From contig CM082578.2 of the NCBI GenBank assembly GCA_040954595.2, forward strand, positions 12,834,001 to 12,898,000: a stretch of 64,000 nt of DNA, written 5' to 3'. Source of the DNA: Balanoglossus misakiensis. Taxonomy: Eukaryota > Hemichordata. Both the position numbers and the translations under genes were made by a program. The notes under the pieces are model-generated. The model was not told the origin of the DNA. It ran no database searches and worked only from the letters and a program-made list of their open reading frames with translations. Positions 51,129-64,000 of this stretch are shown in pieces. How positions within the stretch are numbered: position 1 is the first letter of the stretch; every line of letters starts with the position of its first letter.

Positions 51129-54100
51129 TGTGTACATGTGTGGGTTTTTAACCCCCAGGGCCCAGAGGGGACGTGATTTTCAGCAATCTGAATCTGTTTA
51201 CAGTGTTGGTAGAATAAGAACGGCTGAATAATTGTCAGCCATTTCAACTCATAATGATAACAGATAATTAGCTTTGTTTATTCCTGTGATCCCCAAGAGA
51301 ATTTCATCTCTATGAGGGCAATTGAAGCTTTATGTGGCACATATGGGAAAATTAAACTGTTCCTCATCCATACCTGCACTGCGTCTCTCAATATCACCTT
51401 GTAGGGTCCTTCGCAAATGAACCTGAAAGAGATTATGCAGCAAACTCCCTAGTGTAATTTCTTGAGCGCAAGTGAACAAATTAGTCCGGAAAATTTGACC
51501 ACGGCTCGCCAGGAGAGAAGGAGAGAGATTTCACAAGATGGAATTTCTGATAAAGCATTGACACAGAAAGGAAATGTATCCTAGGTACTGATTTATCAGG
51601 ATTGGATATCTTTTTCTCAGCTGCTATAAAATAAAATAGGGAAATTTCAGGGGAAAAAATTAATTATTACTACATCTCTCCTAATCTGAGAAAGAGGGGA
51701 AGAAATGATAAGAAAATTAGAACTTTTTATAAAACAAAATACTGTCTTTAATTTTATTTTTGGGTTGAAGTCTGATAATGTCTATGATCTACCGGGTATA
51801 TACATAACTTTGGCTAGTTTATTTCACTAATTTTCCAGTGAGGTGTACATCATATTTATGAGATGTTCAGTTGGACGCTTTTACATCCATGTCATTTCTA
51901 CACCTGTGTCTGAATCTTGACTCATGGATGGGTGTTTTATAAAAGCATTGTAGAGTGGTTGACGTCTACAACTAGATTTCTGTGCGTCGGTCTGTGTCTC
52001 TTTGGCATTGTCTGTTAGAGAAAGACTCAGTCGTGAATCTTTGTGGAGTTTGTCAATGATGTCCTAGGGCTTATCATCCAAGCAACGTCAAAACATGATA
52101 ACAGTAGAGACAGGGTAATTGTTCAGCCTCAGACTGTAAGAAGCAGTAGACATGTTTCTGGTGATCTGCGCAACTTTGTCCCTTTAATGTCTTGGGTTTG
52201 GTTATGTGTACCAGGTACAGCCACTACGGATCCTCTGTCTCTTGGACAATCTTGAGATTTGCCTGTCAATATACATTTTGTATGCTGCATCACCACCTCT
52301 CATCATTACCTGAGGGACAGAAAACCCGTCATTCGTGTGATCGGCAAGCTGGTTATTCTTTTAGTCACGTTCTCTATCAAAAAAAGGTGGTTTCTTGAAA
52401 CCAGAGCTGAAAATTTCTTCTGCTTGATTAGTTTTCACAACAGATGGTTACACTGCCCCAGGTGCTGATTTTAGAATGTTTTTGTTTAATGGCCTGAATG
52501 ATAATGACATGGATGGGAGGTATTATCATAAGCATGACGCAGTTTGCCATGGTACTGTGTCTGTGGGCTTGATTCTTTCAGTTGTACTTTTACAACGGTA
52601 GTTTGATTTGAATTTTCTATAGGCATAGGCATCTGTCTATACTTCATTGCCACAGAACTACATTCCTTGGAGCCGACAAACTTCAGGAGACAGTCAATTA
52701 CATGAACCCGATTTAACATGTATGTGTCACATGCTTCAAATGGACACTCGCTTATTCATCAACGTTATACCACATAACACTTTCCAGTATTGCAAGTCTG
52801 GCGTGTACATGGGTGTAGACATTTGTACTTAACGCATCTTAAATGTACAGAAGTGGGTCACCTCTGACCTCAAAAAAATCTCAGTCATTTGATGGCACCA
52901 CCTTTTATGGAGAATGAAACCTCAAAACGGGGAAAGTGATATCGTTCAAAATGTAGTTTGCGCAAATGTCGACACGGTTGCCTGCTGTGTCGGGGAGAAA
53001 AGGGTGTCTGTTTCTGCGATCACCGTCACGCCAAGACATGATTAGGAAACTCACAGTCTGACTTTTAGTTTTTTCGCTCGTAACATTCACCAAAGAGCGT
53101 TAGGCAGACATAAATTTAGTAGTGGGACCGTGTTCCTCTGAAGTAATCTATAAAACATGAGATATCCGCAACACCACAGCTGAGATTTTGGAAAGTTGGC
53201 TTGATCAACTCCAGTCACTCTAAAATGCAGCATCTCGCCTTGTCTCGCTTACTTTCTGTGTAAAATGCACCGAGACATAAACTGTAGTGTAGTTAAATAA
53301 TAATATTGCGGCGCAATTGGCACACTTTTTTGCATGGCTACCCAAGGGAAAATCTGTGAGTATAGCTAGATCTCAACTTTCCATGGTAACTTGGGCTATA
53401 TTTACCTAGTTGACAATATGCCTTTGACATGATTCTAATTGCCTCATCTAAGGTTTTTGTGTAGAGGAAATACTTCTGTAGACATCTGGCATATTGAAAT
53501 CTCAACAGTAAAGGCTCAAGAATAAACTCTTACTGAAGCCGATCATACCTGGCAAGTGTTTCCCACCGGTGGTATGTATTCTGAACAAATTCACTGACCT
53601 GGCTTCTCTTCAGCGCTACTTGAAAGAAAGCTAGTTGCAGTGATTTTGATTAACAAACGTCCCAAACGCCCTTTCTTCTGTTCAAAGTAATATAAATACG
53701 GTCTCGCTACTGCCATGCCACATACTTGTGGAAACGTCTGAAATGCATTAGACTGAACGCAGAATAGTCAACTGTGCTGTTCAGTTCTTGTCATTTCTCA
53801 GCCTGTGCTTGTACCACAAGCAGGTTTCGGGTCAAAACTCAACGCCCCGGGCACCTTGCCGAAGAACACGAGGCATGCGCAAACTGCATCGCAACAGTGG
53901 GAGACCTTTTGGAGTCATTGCTCTCTGACTGGTCGTACATCCATCTGATGCAAAAAATGAAATGTCTGTCATTTCAAGGGCCTGTCAGCCAAGTGCTGCC
54001 AGTGTATCCTATTTGTACCATTTGGTTAAAACTTTTCTGTTTAATAGTTGTGAGGATTGAGTCTTAGGGTGGGAAATGAAGAGCGAAAACTGAACAAAGA

Positions 54101-55660
54101 AGCTGTGTCTCGACAGGGGGACTTGCGACTAGACACTCTCCTGTCCCTATAACACACACTGCCTAGTCACATGACATGGTATCATTAGCGCCAGAATCTT
54201 TAAAGGTTTCCATCAGTTGGCCCCGGCTTTTAATATTGCCTTGTGATATTGATCCACATACAGTAAAAATATAACAAGCAAGCACGGTTGTCATGGTCAC
54301 CAAGGTAATGCAGATCAAACAACAAATTAACAATATTGAATTTTCAGCCGTGACATTCAGCTGTTAGTGTATAGACATAGCAATCAATTTAAAATGGGGG
54401 AAAGGGTGAAATCTTTTCAGTCATACACTCCAGCTAGGCTTGTTCCCTTTTGTCTGTGATAACGTCCCAGATATTGTACATGCATGCATCCAGTTGTCTT
54501 CTGTACCCACCAGACAGTCAGAGAGATGAATCAAAGCTTGCAGCAGAGCACAGATGCCTTCTGCACTCAATATATATTGGACCACGAGACGTCCAAGATA
54601 AAGGAAATATGCAGTCCGCAAATGAAAGAATAGTCTCCTGTCAATACGCGCAGATTTCCTCCTGAACAATAATGTATTTTCTGATGTTGACAGATGGGCA
54701 CCAGCTGAGATCATTGCTTGGGATTTTTTTGTTGAAAGAGATTCAAAGCTATCCCATTAATGATAGGGATGGTTGGTTGCGTACCTGTACATGCATATAT
54801 CAAGGCAATCAAACCTATTCAACAGTTATTGATTTTTCAGGGTGTCCATTGCAAACTGTGTGAGTATTACCTGCTCGATTTTAGAGTTTTGTGAATTAAC
54901 AGAAATCATTAGCCCAGAGTATATTTTTCAACGCGAGCCTTCGAGGCCTGAGAACCTACAGACCGAACACAAGGCACACCTTCGGATATCGCTGATGAAT
55001 TAATTTGTTTGTCAAATTTTTTTGACAAGCCATATCCAGACCCCAATAAAGTTTGAATCACAAATAATATGGCAATATGTTTTAATCTACTGAGATTGAA
55101 ATTATACAAATTTTCTATGTAATATGTACACCATGACACCTCGTTCACATCTACAGTTATACTTCTCCCAGCCTCCTTTTCTTCAGCAGAGAGGGCAACA
55201 AATTGGATGAACAGGGTATTAAAGCAAGATGAAAAACAGGGCCGATTGTTGTTGGCAGAGATGGAGGAGAGACAGACTATCTTTACAAGGGATCAGACAA
55301 ATCTGATTTATGTGAATATCAGCGGTGGCCATTAACGATGTCCAATCTGATTGAGTGTATAAGCAGGTCTTTGTTGAGCTCCTACCTGTTATGGATTATT
55401 TATGTTATTATCAATTATGTAGAGGATCCAGCCGCAATCTGCTGCACATCAAGTAATGAATTTACCAATTGAAATGTATAGAAATGTAATTAACCACCAT
55501 ACGTTGTTAAGAATGTCTCTGTACCCGGGACTGGGGCATTTTGTATGTGTTTGGTGGTAATCGCAGTTAGCTGGTAAAATAACGAGTCTGCCAGGTTCAG
55601 GTAGCTATAGAATGCTTGTAATTTGGTACATGCAGTTCTGTGTTTGAAACGCGTGCATCA

Positions 55661-55810
55661 TTTAAAGGGACAGAGTCTCTCTCTCACTGCCCTTTTTCCA
55701 TTGATTATGTTTGATACAAGACACCGTTCTACATGTTTAATAAAATAGTGTCTTGTATCAAACATAATTAATGAAAAAGGGCAGTGAGAGAGAGACTTTG
55801 TCCCTTTAAA
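55661..55810. mobile_element. 150-bp near-perfect hairpin element, MITE-like
   Basis: Arms 55661-55724 and 55748-55810 pair over about 63 bp with two mismatches and one single-base bulge, around a 23-bp loop. Both ends begin TTTAAAGGGACA. The length, AT-rich loop and repeated end motif elsewhere suggest a non-autonomous foldback transposon; a transcribed copy would form a long hairpin RNA. Confidence 0.75.
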
Positions 55811-56027
55811 GCTTTTTTTTTTTAATTTTTAATCCATAGAAAAAATAAATAAATATGATTACCTAGGATAGGTTGACTGGAACAGGAGTTATTTACCTAT
55901 ATGAGGCCAGAACTATGTGAAGAAAAGTGCCTTGGCCATGAAATCCACAGACATGTCCCGGCCCGGGATTTGAACCCAGGTTGCCCCAATAGGGGGTCCA
56001 GTACCTTGACCACTAGGCCACAGTGCC
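55811..56027 (-). mobile_element. tRNA-derived SINE
   Basis: Read on the - strand, it begins GGCACTGTGGCCTAGTGG with an RNA polymerase III box A (TGGCCTAGTGG, 56010-56020) and box B (GGTTCAAATCC, 55966-55976). The T-arm pairs, but the acceptor stem does not, so it is not a functional tRNA. A body with CATGGCCAAGGCACTTTTCT follows, and the element ends in an A-rich tail at about 55811-55830. Head, body and tail in this order define a tRNA-type SINE. Confidence 0.75.
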
Positions 56028-58624
56028 TCTTGATGAAAGCCTTGTCTTATAAATGCATTTGTAGACTTTCACATTTAGGGGTTGAACAGAAGCTAACAAA
56101 TCATCACTACCATACAGAATCGAAATCAAGATACAACTTTTCACCTTGGTAACCCAACACATACCCTCCCCCTCCCCCCCCCACCCGCACTTCTGATAAA
56201 AGTGACCGACTCATTTTCAGACAGCTAACCTTTTTTCTCAGAAGACCAGTGGCCCATAAGAAAAGTAACCCTCCATGATTGTGGGTGAAAAGAACGTCTC
56301 CCCAACCGACATCGATACCCCCCTTGCCATCACATGCAGCCAGATGCTTGACTGGCTGACTCACTCTAAAGTGACTTCTCCAGTTACAGATGTTACATCA
56401 AGTATATGTCAGCATCTGACAAAAATGGCTTCATGTTACCTGTGATGGTGTTAAAAAATTCGCCGTCATGTGTTCATCATATTGCTATTTTTGTCAGAGA
56501 GAGCATGTCTGTATTTGTTGACATTTTGCAACCAGGTGATCAGATTCTTGTATGAGTATATTTAGCAATTAATAGATTGTAAATAGAAAATTATACAGCA
56601 ATTAAAGTTTGCAGTTTCAACTTTTCAAAGGGGTAGGTTGCCAAGTGTGATTTTTGCACAGCAGAAGTTAGAAGTCATTTTCACAAACCACAAGTGATGC
56701 GTTTTCGCCAAAATCAAAGAAAAATCCCCTGAATTTGTAGGGCTTCAAAATCATGCATTCTGGTGTATTGCTGTTGTCCACTGATTAGTTCCATTTGTAG
56801 TGTTCACCATCTGAAGCAGGTAAAATCTCATATCCCCCGGAAGGTAAAGCAAGATTTCCTTTGCCAGTGGTTAGGTTGCCTCTAAAAGGGTGATCACATC
56901 GTCTTCAAAAGTACACTAAGATACTGTTTATTCACATTGGAGCCATTTCTAGTTCATTGCACCTTGAAAGTACAACTGTGGGTCACTTTTACATGTCATT
57001 CACACACATGCAATGTGCACGCGCCAGTTAACTTTCTATTGCAATGAAAAGCCACCGATGATTAAATTGATCTGGCCTTTGAGTCTTCCTTTTAATAATG
57101 AACACCAAAAAGGAAAACTTCAATGTGGGAATTAAATTTTTCATTCGTGTTTGCTATTCATTTTGCTCTGACTGACTTTTGCCACGTCAATTACCCCGGG
57201 AAGCAATTTGACTAAGGTTAAGGGGTCACCCAAGTTGGAACTTCTGAAATTAATTTAATTCCGCAAGTGCCCCCTCCCTTGTTGATGGCTGCCCCTAAAG
57301 GTTCTGAACTTTGCGTGATTGTGCCACTGTGCCATGCTTGCTCAACCGAAACATGAATGTGTATACATGTACCAGATACATGTAGTGCTGCAGTTGTTTC
57401 TTTCTTGAGTTGCATCTACCTCAAACTTTCCTGCAAGGGTTTAGTAATGAACGTCATAATTGAACTTCTGAGGACATTGCTCCGTTGAAACATGAAAGTT
57501 CATTGATAAAAACATAACCTTTAAAGTGCATTGAACCTTTGACAAAATGCTTTTCTGACATCTGAAGCCATAATACTTGTTTTGTGACATCAAGAGAACA
57601 CCCCTAATTTCCAACATTTTGAAAATTTTCGATATCATTATTTTTCCACTTTTCTATTACTAATTTATGATTACTTAAAATAACCTATTAACTTAACACT
57701 GCGGTCATGTAAAATTTAGACAATAAAAATCTGTCTTCAATAATCTTAATGTAGGCAGATGCTGTTCTTCTGAGTCTCATTTTCCTTGCCTGACAACATT
57801 TTTAAAATCCCAGTTGCACACAGTTGCCTGACTGTAAAATATATCATATACCGCTCATCAAATAAAAACATGAAAAAGTATACATGTATATGTTGGGACG
57901 TACAATGGGAGGTATCGCATTACTGCAAATTTGTCTTTCATTTTGTGAGGTTTGAAATATGTGTTACCGGTAATGGCAAGGCTGTGCGGCAGTCTGCGCC
58001 CAACAACCTGAGAATGGATAGTTTTGATTACACAATTTCAGTATCATGACGAAGATTTTAAAAGTGCATTACAGTGCCAGTTGTTATTTGAGTGACCTGT
58101 GGCCGATTTTATGAAGCTGCTAATGATGAAACTAAGAAACAAATGCATTAAAAGTCAGTATTTTTTATTTGGACTTTTCATGTGCAGACATTTATGGATG
58201 TATTTTCGTCTTTGAGTTAAAGATGTTTTACTGAGATTTATGTGGTCAGGTTTCTCCTCAAACGCACATCTTTGAAATTTCTGTATTGATCAGTCGTTAC
58301 GACGCGGTGATCATTTGCTGTTTAACCGTGGAAGTGATGTGCATAGTTCATTCTAGTCAAGGTTGTGAATTAGAGCTTAGTCAGCTGGAAAATGGGACAA
58401 TTTGGCTGTTTGCCATCTCAAGAGACCGGTTAGGTTGGATATGAAAGGAGAATGAGTTGCCTTGGAAACGGGCACAAAGGTCACTAGGAATGGCAAGAAT
58501 CGTCAACAGATTTTTAAGGTTGAATTTTTTATCACGCTTGCTTTGCTCAACGTGTTCTGTACGATAAATTTGCTTATTCCTCTTCCAACTTGGACACTGA
58601 ACAGTAATTTGCTGGGATACTAAC

Positions 58625-58653
<29 letters not shown>
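58625..58653. repeat. (TCA)n trinucleotide repeat
   Basis: Nine to ten uninterrupted units in the CaMKI intron. Confidence 0.95.
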
Positions 58654-58655
<2 letters not shown>

Positions 58656-61600
58656 ATGCTGACTTTATCAGAGCGCACTCTTCATTTCCTGGTCAGTGTT
58701 ATCATTCCCAGGGGAAATCTCTACCTGAGTGTTGTCAGTTATCTTGCAGTACCTGTGTATATCCAAAGACATGTTGAAATGATCCAACTGATGGGCCAGT
58801 TTTTATGGCAGTGAGATGAACGGACGGACATTCCCGTTTTGTTTTCAGTTTTTGAAAGTGGTAGCATGCAAGCTTTGACCTAGCAAAGAAAGGGGTGTCC
58901 AGAAAAAAAGACAGAATCTGGATTGGACTTATATGCCATATTAACCGGAAATTTACCATTTGAGGTGAAATATGTGTAACCCCACAGCACTGAATAAGAA
59001 TGTATGGCTATCTTGACTTGAGTTTGAATGAGTGCCATGTTCTAGCAATGACGGTCCCGGATCAGTTGGAAATATCAGTGCCCAGTATTCATGAAATCAA
59101 TAAAATGCAATTGGATTACCGGAAATCAACTGTCTCGTGCCAGCTGCACTGAACAGTCTCTTTTTTGTACTTTTCTTAAAATTCTCATCCAGCCCAAACT
59201 CATCTCACATTTTATGAAAAAAAGTTTTCACAGATGTCAGTTTGCAGTAGTCATGCAGGCCAACGGAATCACTTTCCTCTCGTATTACAGCAAGTGCTTC
59301 AGTATAGAAACGAGCATCTGCTTTAATTAACATTTATTGCAGGATTCCCTTTTATCTGAAGTGCCGTTTGAGTGATTGCATTGGAAAGGCAATTGGATGA
59401 TGAAATTACGGATGGCTGAATTTTGCAATAACAGTGTTTGGCCACAGGTGCGACTGCTTGATTGCACCCCATGGGCACAGCAGTATGAACTCTATTACAG
59501 ACCTTGCCTAGAACTGTTGTCAAACCCAGGCAGCAGACTTGTTTTCCTACATTTACTCCCTGTATTAAACATACACATTGGTTCTATGTTTTCCTGTCTT
59601 GAGTCTTTGGCAAATTCCTGCTCTTCAACTTACTGAACTAAAAAAATGAGGTATTTTTGTGTCTCTGGTACGTGTAGGTAAGGTGTATGTTCCTGACATT
59701 ACTGAACGAGAACTGTGATGAAGCATGAGTAAAAACATAAAAATAGATGTATTGACATTAATAGAATAAGATTGATAAATGTGTTTATAATTGAAAAGAG
59801 CACCTTTAGTGTTCATATGGTAAATGTACAAATTGCTTTCACGGATAAGGCACTCCCAAGGTATTTGTTCTTTACTGGATCAAATCTGTGATGTGGCATG
59901 AAACAATACACATTTAGTCCTCAGTATAATTCTGATCATGTACATTGTAATTTGTGGACTATTAATTTCAGTGATTTTTTTTGGTCACGTTTTAAAAAGA
60001 AGTGAGACCATCTGAAGAGGGTAAATCTAACTTCTGGTAAAAACCACAGCTATAAAAATATATACTGCAGTATGCCTCATTGTTTACTTTGTGTGTTTGA
60101 CTTTAATGGAAAAAGTGACTGACAGTGGTACTTGTGTGAGTGTGTTGGCAAACTGTGATATGTGCTAGATTGCTGTTGTTATCCCACATGTCTACAGCCG
60201 TAGAATTCTTGAGCCATGTATAAACAAGAATGGGCAAAATATGCCAAACTGGTGTTGCGCATGTAGACACTGCCGCATGCATTTGAAGTATTTGCCTGAT
60301 TCTTTTTACATGCGGGCCCGGATTTTCTTCCCCGTGCGACTGACAGCGACAGGTTTCCTCGGATGTACTGTGTTGGTATGAAAATGCTGAATCGGACGTT
60401 TATTCAGGCATAAAATGAAGCAGTTCAGTGTTGTAATGTGTTAGGTGAATAATAATATTGTGTTTCTAATTGCCACTCTCATTATTTCACCCCACATACC
60501 GGTACATCTACCCAACATTTCCACTGCACCATCTGGTGTAATCATCTCTTTACATCCCAACTGTCATGAGTATAGTCGCACTAAAACATGTCATTCATAT
60601 TCACAATGGGCAAACGCTTGTAATCAAGAACAAGGAATTAAGTTTTGATATCATAACCGATATCTAAATTACATAATTACATCCACACCTGCGTTTATGT
60701 TTAAATTTTGAAGTGTTTAATCAATTTTTAAACTGCGATGTCAGTTAATGGTTGCGGAGTTTTATTAAGTTATCATTAGCAGTGGGAGAATTTAGCCGTT
60801 CCAGGTGTTTTATATTCTAATATAGACAGAAAAAAGAGGTGCAAGAAAGCTAGTAATAGGGCATGCTGAATGCCGATACTCTTAGATAGCCCTCATACAG
60901 TTTAGGAAGGAGAAAGAATGAGTGATTATTTACTGAAATGGGTTATATTAGCAATCGTTAAGCAAAATTTTGTGAAAAAATATAATTGAAATGTGTATTA
61001 GCACAGCAGCACTAGCAGATATTGGTGATATTATATTTCCAGAGTGAATCACCGAACAAAAGCAGAATGATTGCATTGAAGAATAAAAACACGTATTTGT
61101 GTTGTCACAAAGGCTTCGGGAAAGAGAGATGGCGATGGGATTCGCTGTAAACAGGCAGCCTCGTCAGTGTATTGCCGACAATCAATCAATCAATTACAAT
61201 CGTGTGCACGTTCTCATTCCACTCTGAAGCTGTGCTAAATGCACACAGAAAGTGATTACGACCACTGCATCTATAGCAGTGTAGCCTCGCACTGTAAACA
61301 CATAATTCAGCGTGATGTCAATGGAGAGGAGAAACGCTACGAAGAAATGTGGCAATTCACTGCGTCTGAGAACGTTGGCCTGTGATGATGGGATAATTTC
61401 AAATAGGCAGTTATTCTTGTGTAATACATGCATTTTCAATAATTAATAATAAAAAATAATGAATTAGTTGACTGGGATTGTGGTATTTAAAGTATGGGAG
61501 AGATATGCTGCAGTATAATGATGTGAACATTTATTTGAAGGCTGTTATGAAAAAGTGCAGTGGCACATATGGGTGTGGTGTGTGACTGACTTCCCGTACA

Positions 61601-62315
61601 GTGAAGGTGACATCAACCACACAGCAGTCGACTCTGTTTACTACTGCTGTCAAATGATACTGATCGATCGACACACGAAAGTGAAGATTACAATTAAGTG
61701 CCGCTCTTCTAGGATGGCACAAAGCCCTTGAATAGGTGGATAGAGATAGATGTTGAAATGGGTGAAACCTGGAATTTGATACAAAAACTGTGTGTATAAA
61801 ATTGCCACAGAAATACCACGTATTCATTATATGTACCGGGGGGTAGTACTACTACGTGCTCACCTACATGTACGTGTATTTGTACTGCTATCGCTTGACT
61901 CAATCTGCATCTATTTCCATAGAACAATGCAGTAGTCTGCTTGTGACATTAAGTTAAATTTAGTTTTATTCTGGAGTAGACCCATTGGTGGGCAAGAAAG
62001 TATGCTTCACTGAAAACCTGGTCAGTGCACTTGTAGCTTTTTGCCTTTCATCACCTTCAAATGAAACCATGAGTCTTCTGATGTCTGAAGTCACTGGGGA
62101 CTATTCAACCTTTTCTCTGTCTTAAGTCTGTGATCAAAAGGCAGGTGAACTGTCCTATCCAATCAGCCTGATAGAGCTGTTAAGTTAATGCAGCCGTACT
62201 AGTATGTAGTAAACAGATTCTAATCATTAAAATTGCATTGTCTGACAAAGACCATTCCATTCCATAGAAGGGCAACTAAACTTGTATGGTGATACAGACT
62301 CAAGCCAAGTCTTAA

Positions 62316-62666
62316 GGATGGAGCAAACAGTTCTGCATTTTCTGAGTAGTATAATGCTTTTTAAATAAAAAATTTCAACCTTAAAAGTGAGGAGTCATGA
62401 TAGAGGATTGAGTGAGTCTAATTTCCTGTTGAGCTCAAACTCATACAGAAATCTGTATTCAAATTTGATGACAATCTACACATTCTAGTACAGGAATTCT
62501 GCTCCACGAAAAGGCCAAATGGTTGGATATCAAATTACACATGGAAATCTTTGCAACTACAACCAAAAGTGTAATTATTTTCTATCACGACTCCTCACTT
62601 TTAAGGTTGAAATTTTTTATTTAAAAAGCATGCTACTCAGAAAATGCAGAACTGTTTGCTCCATCA
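62316..62666. mobile_element. Foldback element with about 83-bp inverted arms
   Basis: Arm 1 (about 62316-62402, GGATGGAGCAAACAGTTCTG to GAGGAGTCATGATA) is mirrored by arm 2 (about 62583-62666) with few mismatches, around a 180-bp unique core. No coding frame lies inside. The structure fits a non-autonomous DNA transposon or inverted-repeat insertion in the CaMKI intron. Confidence 0.75.
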
Positions 62667-64000
62667 GTAAGAGTAGACTGGGCCCAAGTTGTCATATGAC
62701 AGTTTCATTGATGTCATTTGAGGTCATTGTGTAAATAAACCTGTTGTACAAAGCTTGTTCTGAAAGATTATCTCAGGCAATGTTAAAAATGCTGTTCAAA
62801 TTGATCGTCACTGTTGTTGTGAGATGATGCTTGTATGTTTATTTTAGTCAATGGAACACGTTGTGTCACAGGGCATAAGTCAAGAAAGTGTTTAATGCAT
62901 CCAGACCATGTCGGAATCTAATGATGTGTGAGAGAACGTGATGCAGATTCCAAACAATTTGGTCCCAGAACTTAATTATTTTTTTGAAATGTGAATCACT
63001 GTCAGGTGCAGTGACTGTGGCCGAATAGTTAAATTGTGACATAGCGGGATTGAGTTTCGACATGTTGTTGACAAGGCTTGTCAAGGACAGGTGTCGCTCA
63101 CATACATGTACATGTACGTCAGTGTTTATTAATCATCATGGTCATCACAGACAATCCACGCATTGTTGAAAAGTCTACGTACATGCACCATCAAATTCTC
63201 TGCTTATGTTTGTGTATGTATGTGTGTGTTTTGAGAGAGAGCGTATTCCAATTCCAATTTCCAACATTTTTTATCACAAGAAACTACCCCACTGGCCATC
63301 AAGACGTTGCACGCAGCGACTGCAGTCCCCTTGTCTTTTACTTTGGTGTGCATGCAGTTAATATCAAAATAAGAGTGAGAACGAAAATGAATCCGAGTTT
63401 CTTAATTAAAGCATGACTATAGGTCTCCTCTAATATTGAGATTCCTTTAATCCAGCAATCAATCAGCATATCCAGTGTAAGTAAAATGGACAGTAATAAC
63501 GTCAACAGCTGCCTGCCTAGAGTGTTCACCAGATAGTTGGCTGCTGGCCATCCATCGTTTGAGTTCATTTCTTTGTCCAGGGTTTTCGAAGTTAGTATTC
63601 TGAAACAAAGTAATGGCTGTTATTGCTTCTGACACCAGCAGAGAGAGAATCTTGTAGAGGTCACATTTTTTAATGCTGGCAAATATGAATGACATTTGTC
63701 TGGCATGGAGGTGGTGACCTCTTACCTTGGTGTTACTGACCTATAACCCATCAAATACGTACATGGATAATTGAATTCAATTCCGCCTGTTATATGATAA
63801 CCAATTTTGGTTAGCGGTTGTGCAGTGTACAGTTACTAAATTCTGTAAATTAGTGTTGATTTTGTTTCTCATCTCCATAGGCCCTGTGTATATGCAGAGG
63901 TACACAATGTAGTAGGGGAGCGTTTTTATTTACATGTACCTGTGAAAATTGTTCCAATGTGGCTCCTGTATGACTTGTACACTGTAGGTAGACGTGTTTT

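Larger units (their letters stand above)
43306..64000 (+). other. CaMKI intron extending beyond window (more than 20.6 kb)
   Basis: It starts at the donor CT|GTGAGT after VFLIMQL. I looked for the next kinase exon (a GGELFDRI-like sequence) and found none before the window ends. The intron contains foldback elements at 44396, 55661 and 62316, a SINE at 55811-56027, and simple repeats. No nested coding gene is supported; the open frames here are short and of low quality. Confidence 0.65.

Noticed and set aside
55955-56027. A functional tRNA gene on the - strand
   Set aside because: Box A, box B and the T-arm are present, but the acceptor-stem halves do not pair and an A-tailed body follows, so it is a SINE head.
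43306-64000. Nested protein-coding genes in the long CaMKI intron
   Set aside because: All open frames are short, lack domains or matching splice phases, and follow the AT-rich background.

Overview
The window is eukaryotic nuclear DNA from an animal. Genes are split by GT-AG introns, coding exons are GC-richer than the AT-rich introns, and there are many microsatellites, foldback elements, a tRNA-derived SINE and retroelement relics. The gene content (a Piccolo/Fife-type active-zone scaffold, SLC16 transporters, a short-chain collagen C4-type membrane protein, CaMKI) and the palindromic ACATGTAC/CCGGTA-rich intron texture suggest a marine invertebrate bilaterian. A lancelet or hemichordate is a reasonable guess, and a lophotrochozoan is not excluded; the sequence alone does not settle the species.

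Layout. (1) 246-22421, + strand: the 3' part of a very large presynaptic scaffold gene. I assembled 26 exons whose phases all agree and which give 3,277 codons plus a stop: the second half of a RIM/rabphilin-type zinc finger, one 4.18-kb disordered exon with internal repeats, a coiled coil, a PDZ domain, a C2A domain with all five calcium-binding aspartates, and a C2B domain that lacks most of them. (2) 24464-32383, - strand: two complete, highly similar monocarboxylate-transporter-like genes (SLC16 family) made by a recent 3.4-kb tandem duplication. The shared sequence stops at the start codon at one end and abuts a BEL/Pao integrase fragment at the other. (3) 34.1-35.2 kb: decayed retroelement-like sequence and a perfect 32-nt inverted copy of coding sequence from the next gene. 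(4) 35304-38056, + strand: a five-exon type II membrane protein with a short collagen helix and a cysteine-rich short-chain collagen C4-type C-terminal domain. (5) 39614 onward, + strand: the first four coding exons (97 residues) of a CaMKI-type kinase, followed by an intron that runs from 43306 past the end of the window (more than 20.6 kb). That intron holds foldback elements, a SINE and simple repeats, but no gene I can support.

The genes do not form a pathway. The scaffold and the kinase are both plausibly neuronal and calcium-linked, but nothing in the window shows co-regulation. The observations most worth checking are the excess of amino-acid-changing differences between the two transporter copies, the exact 32-nt inverted copy upstream of the collagen-like gene, the retroelement at the duplication junction, and the in-frame repeats and alternative splice donor in the scaffold gene.
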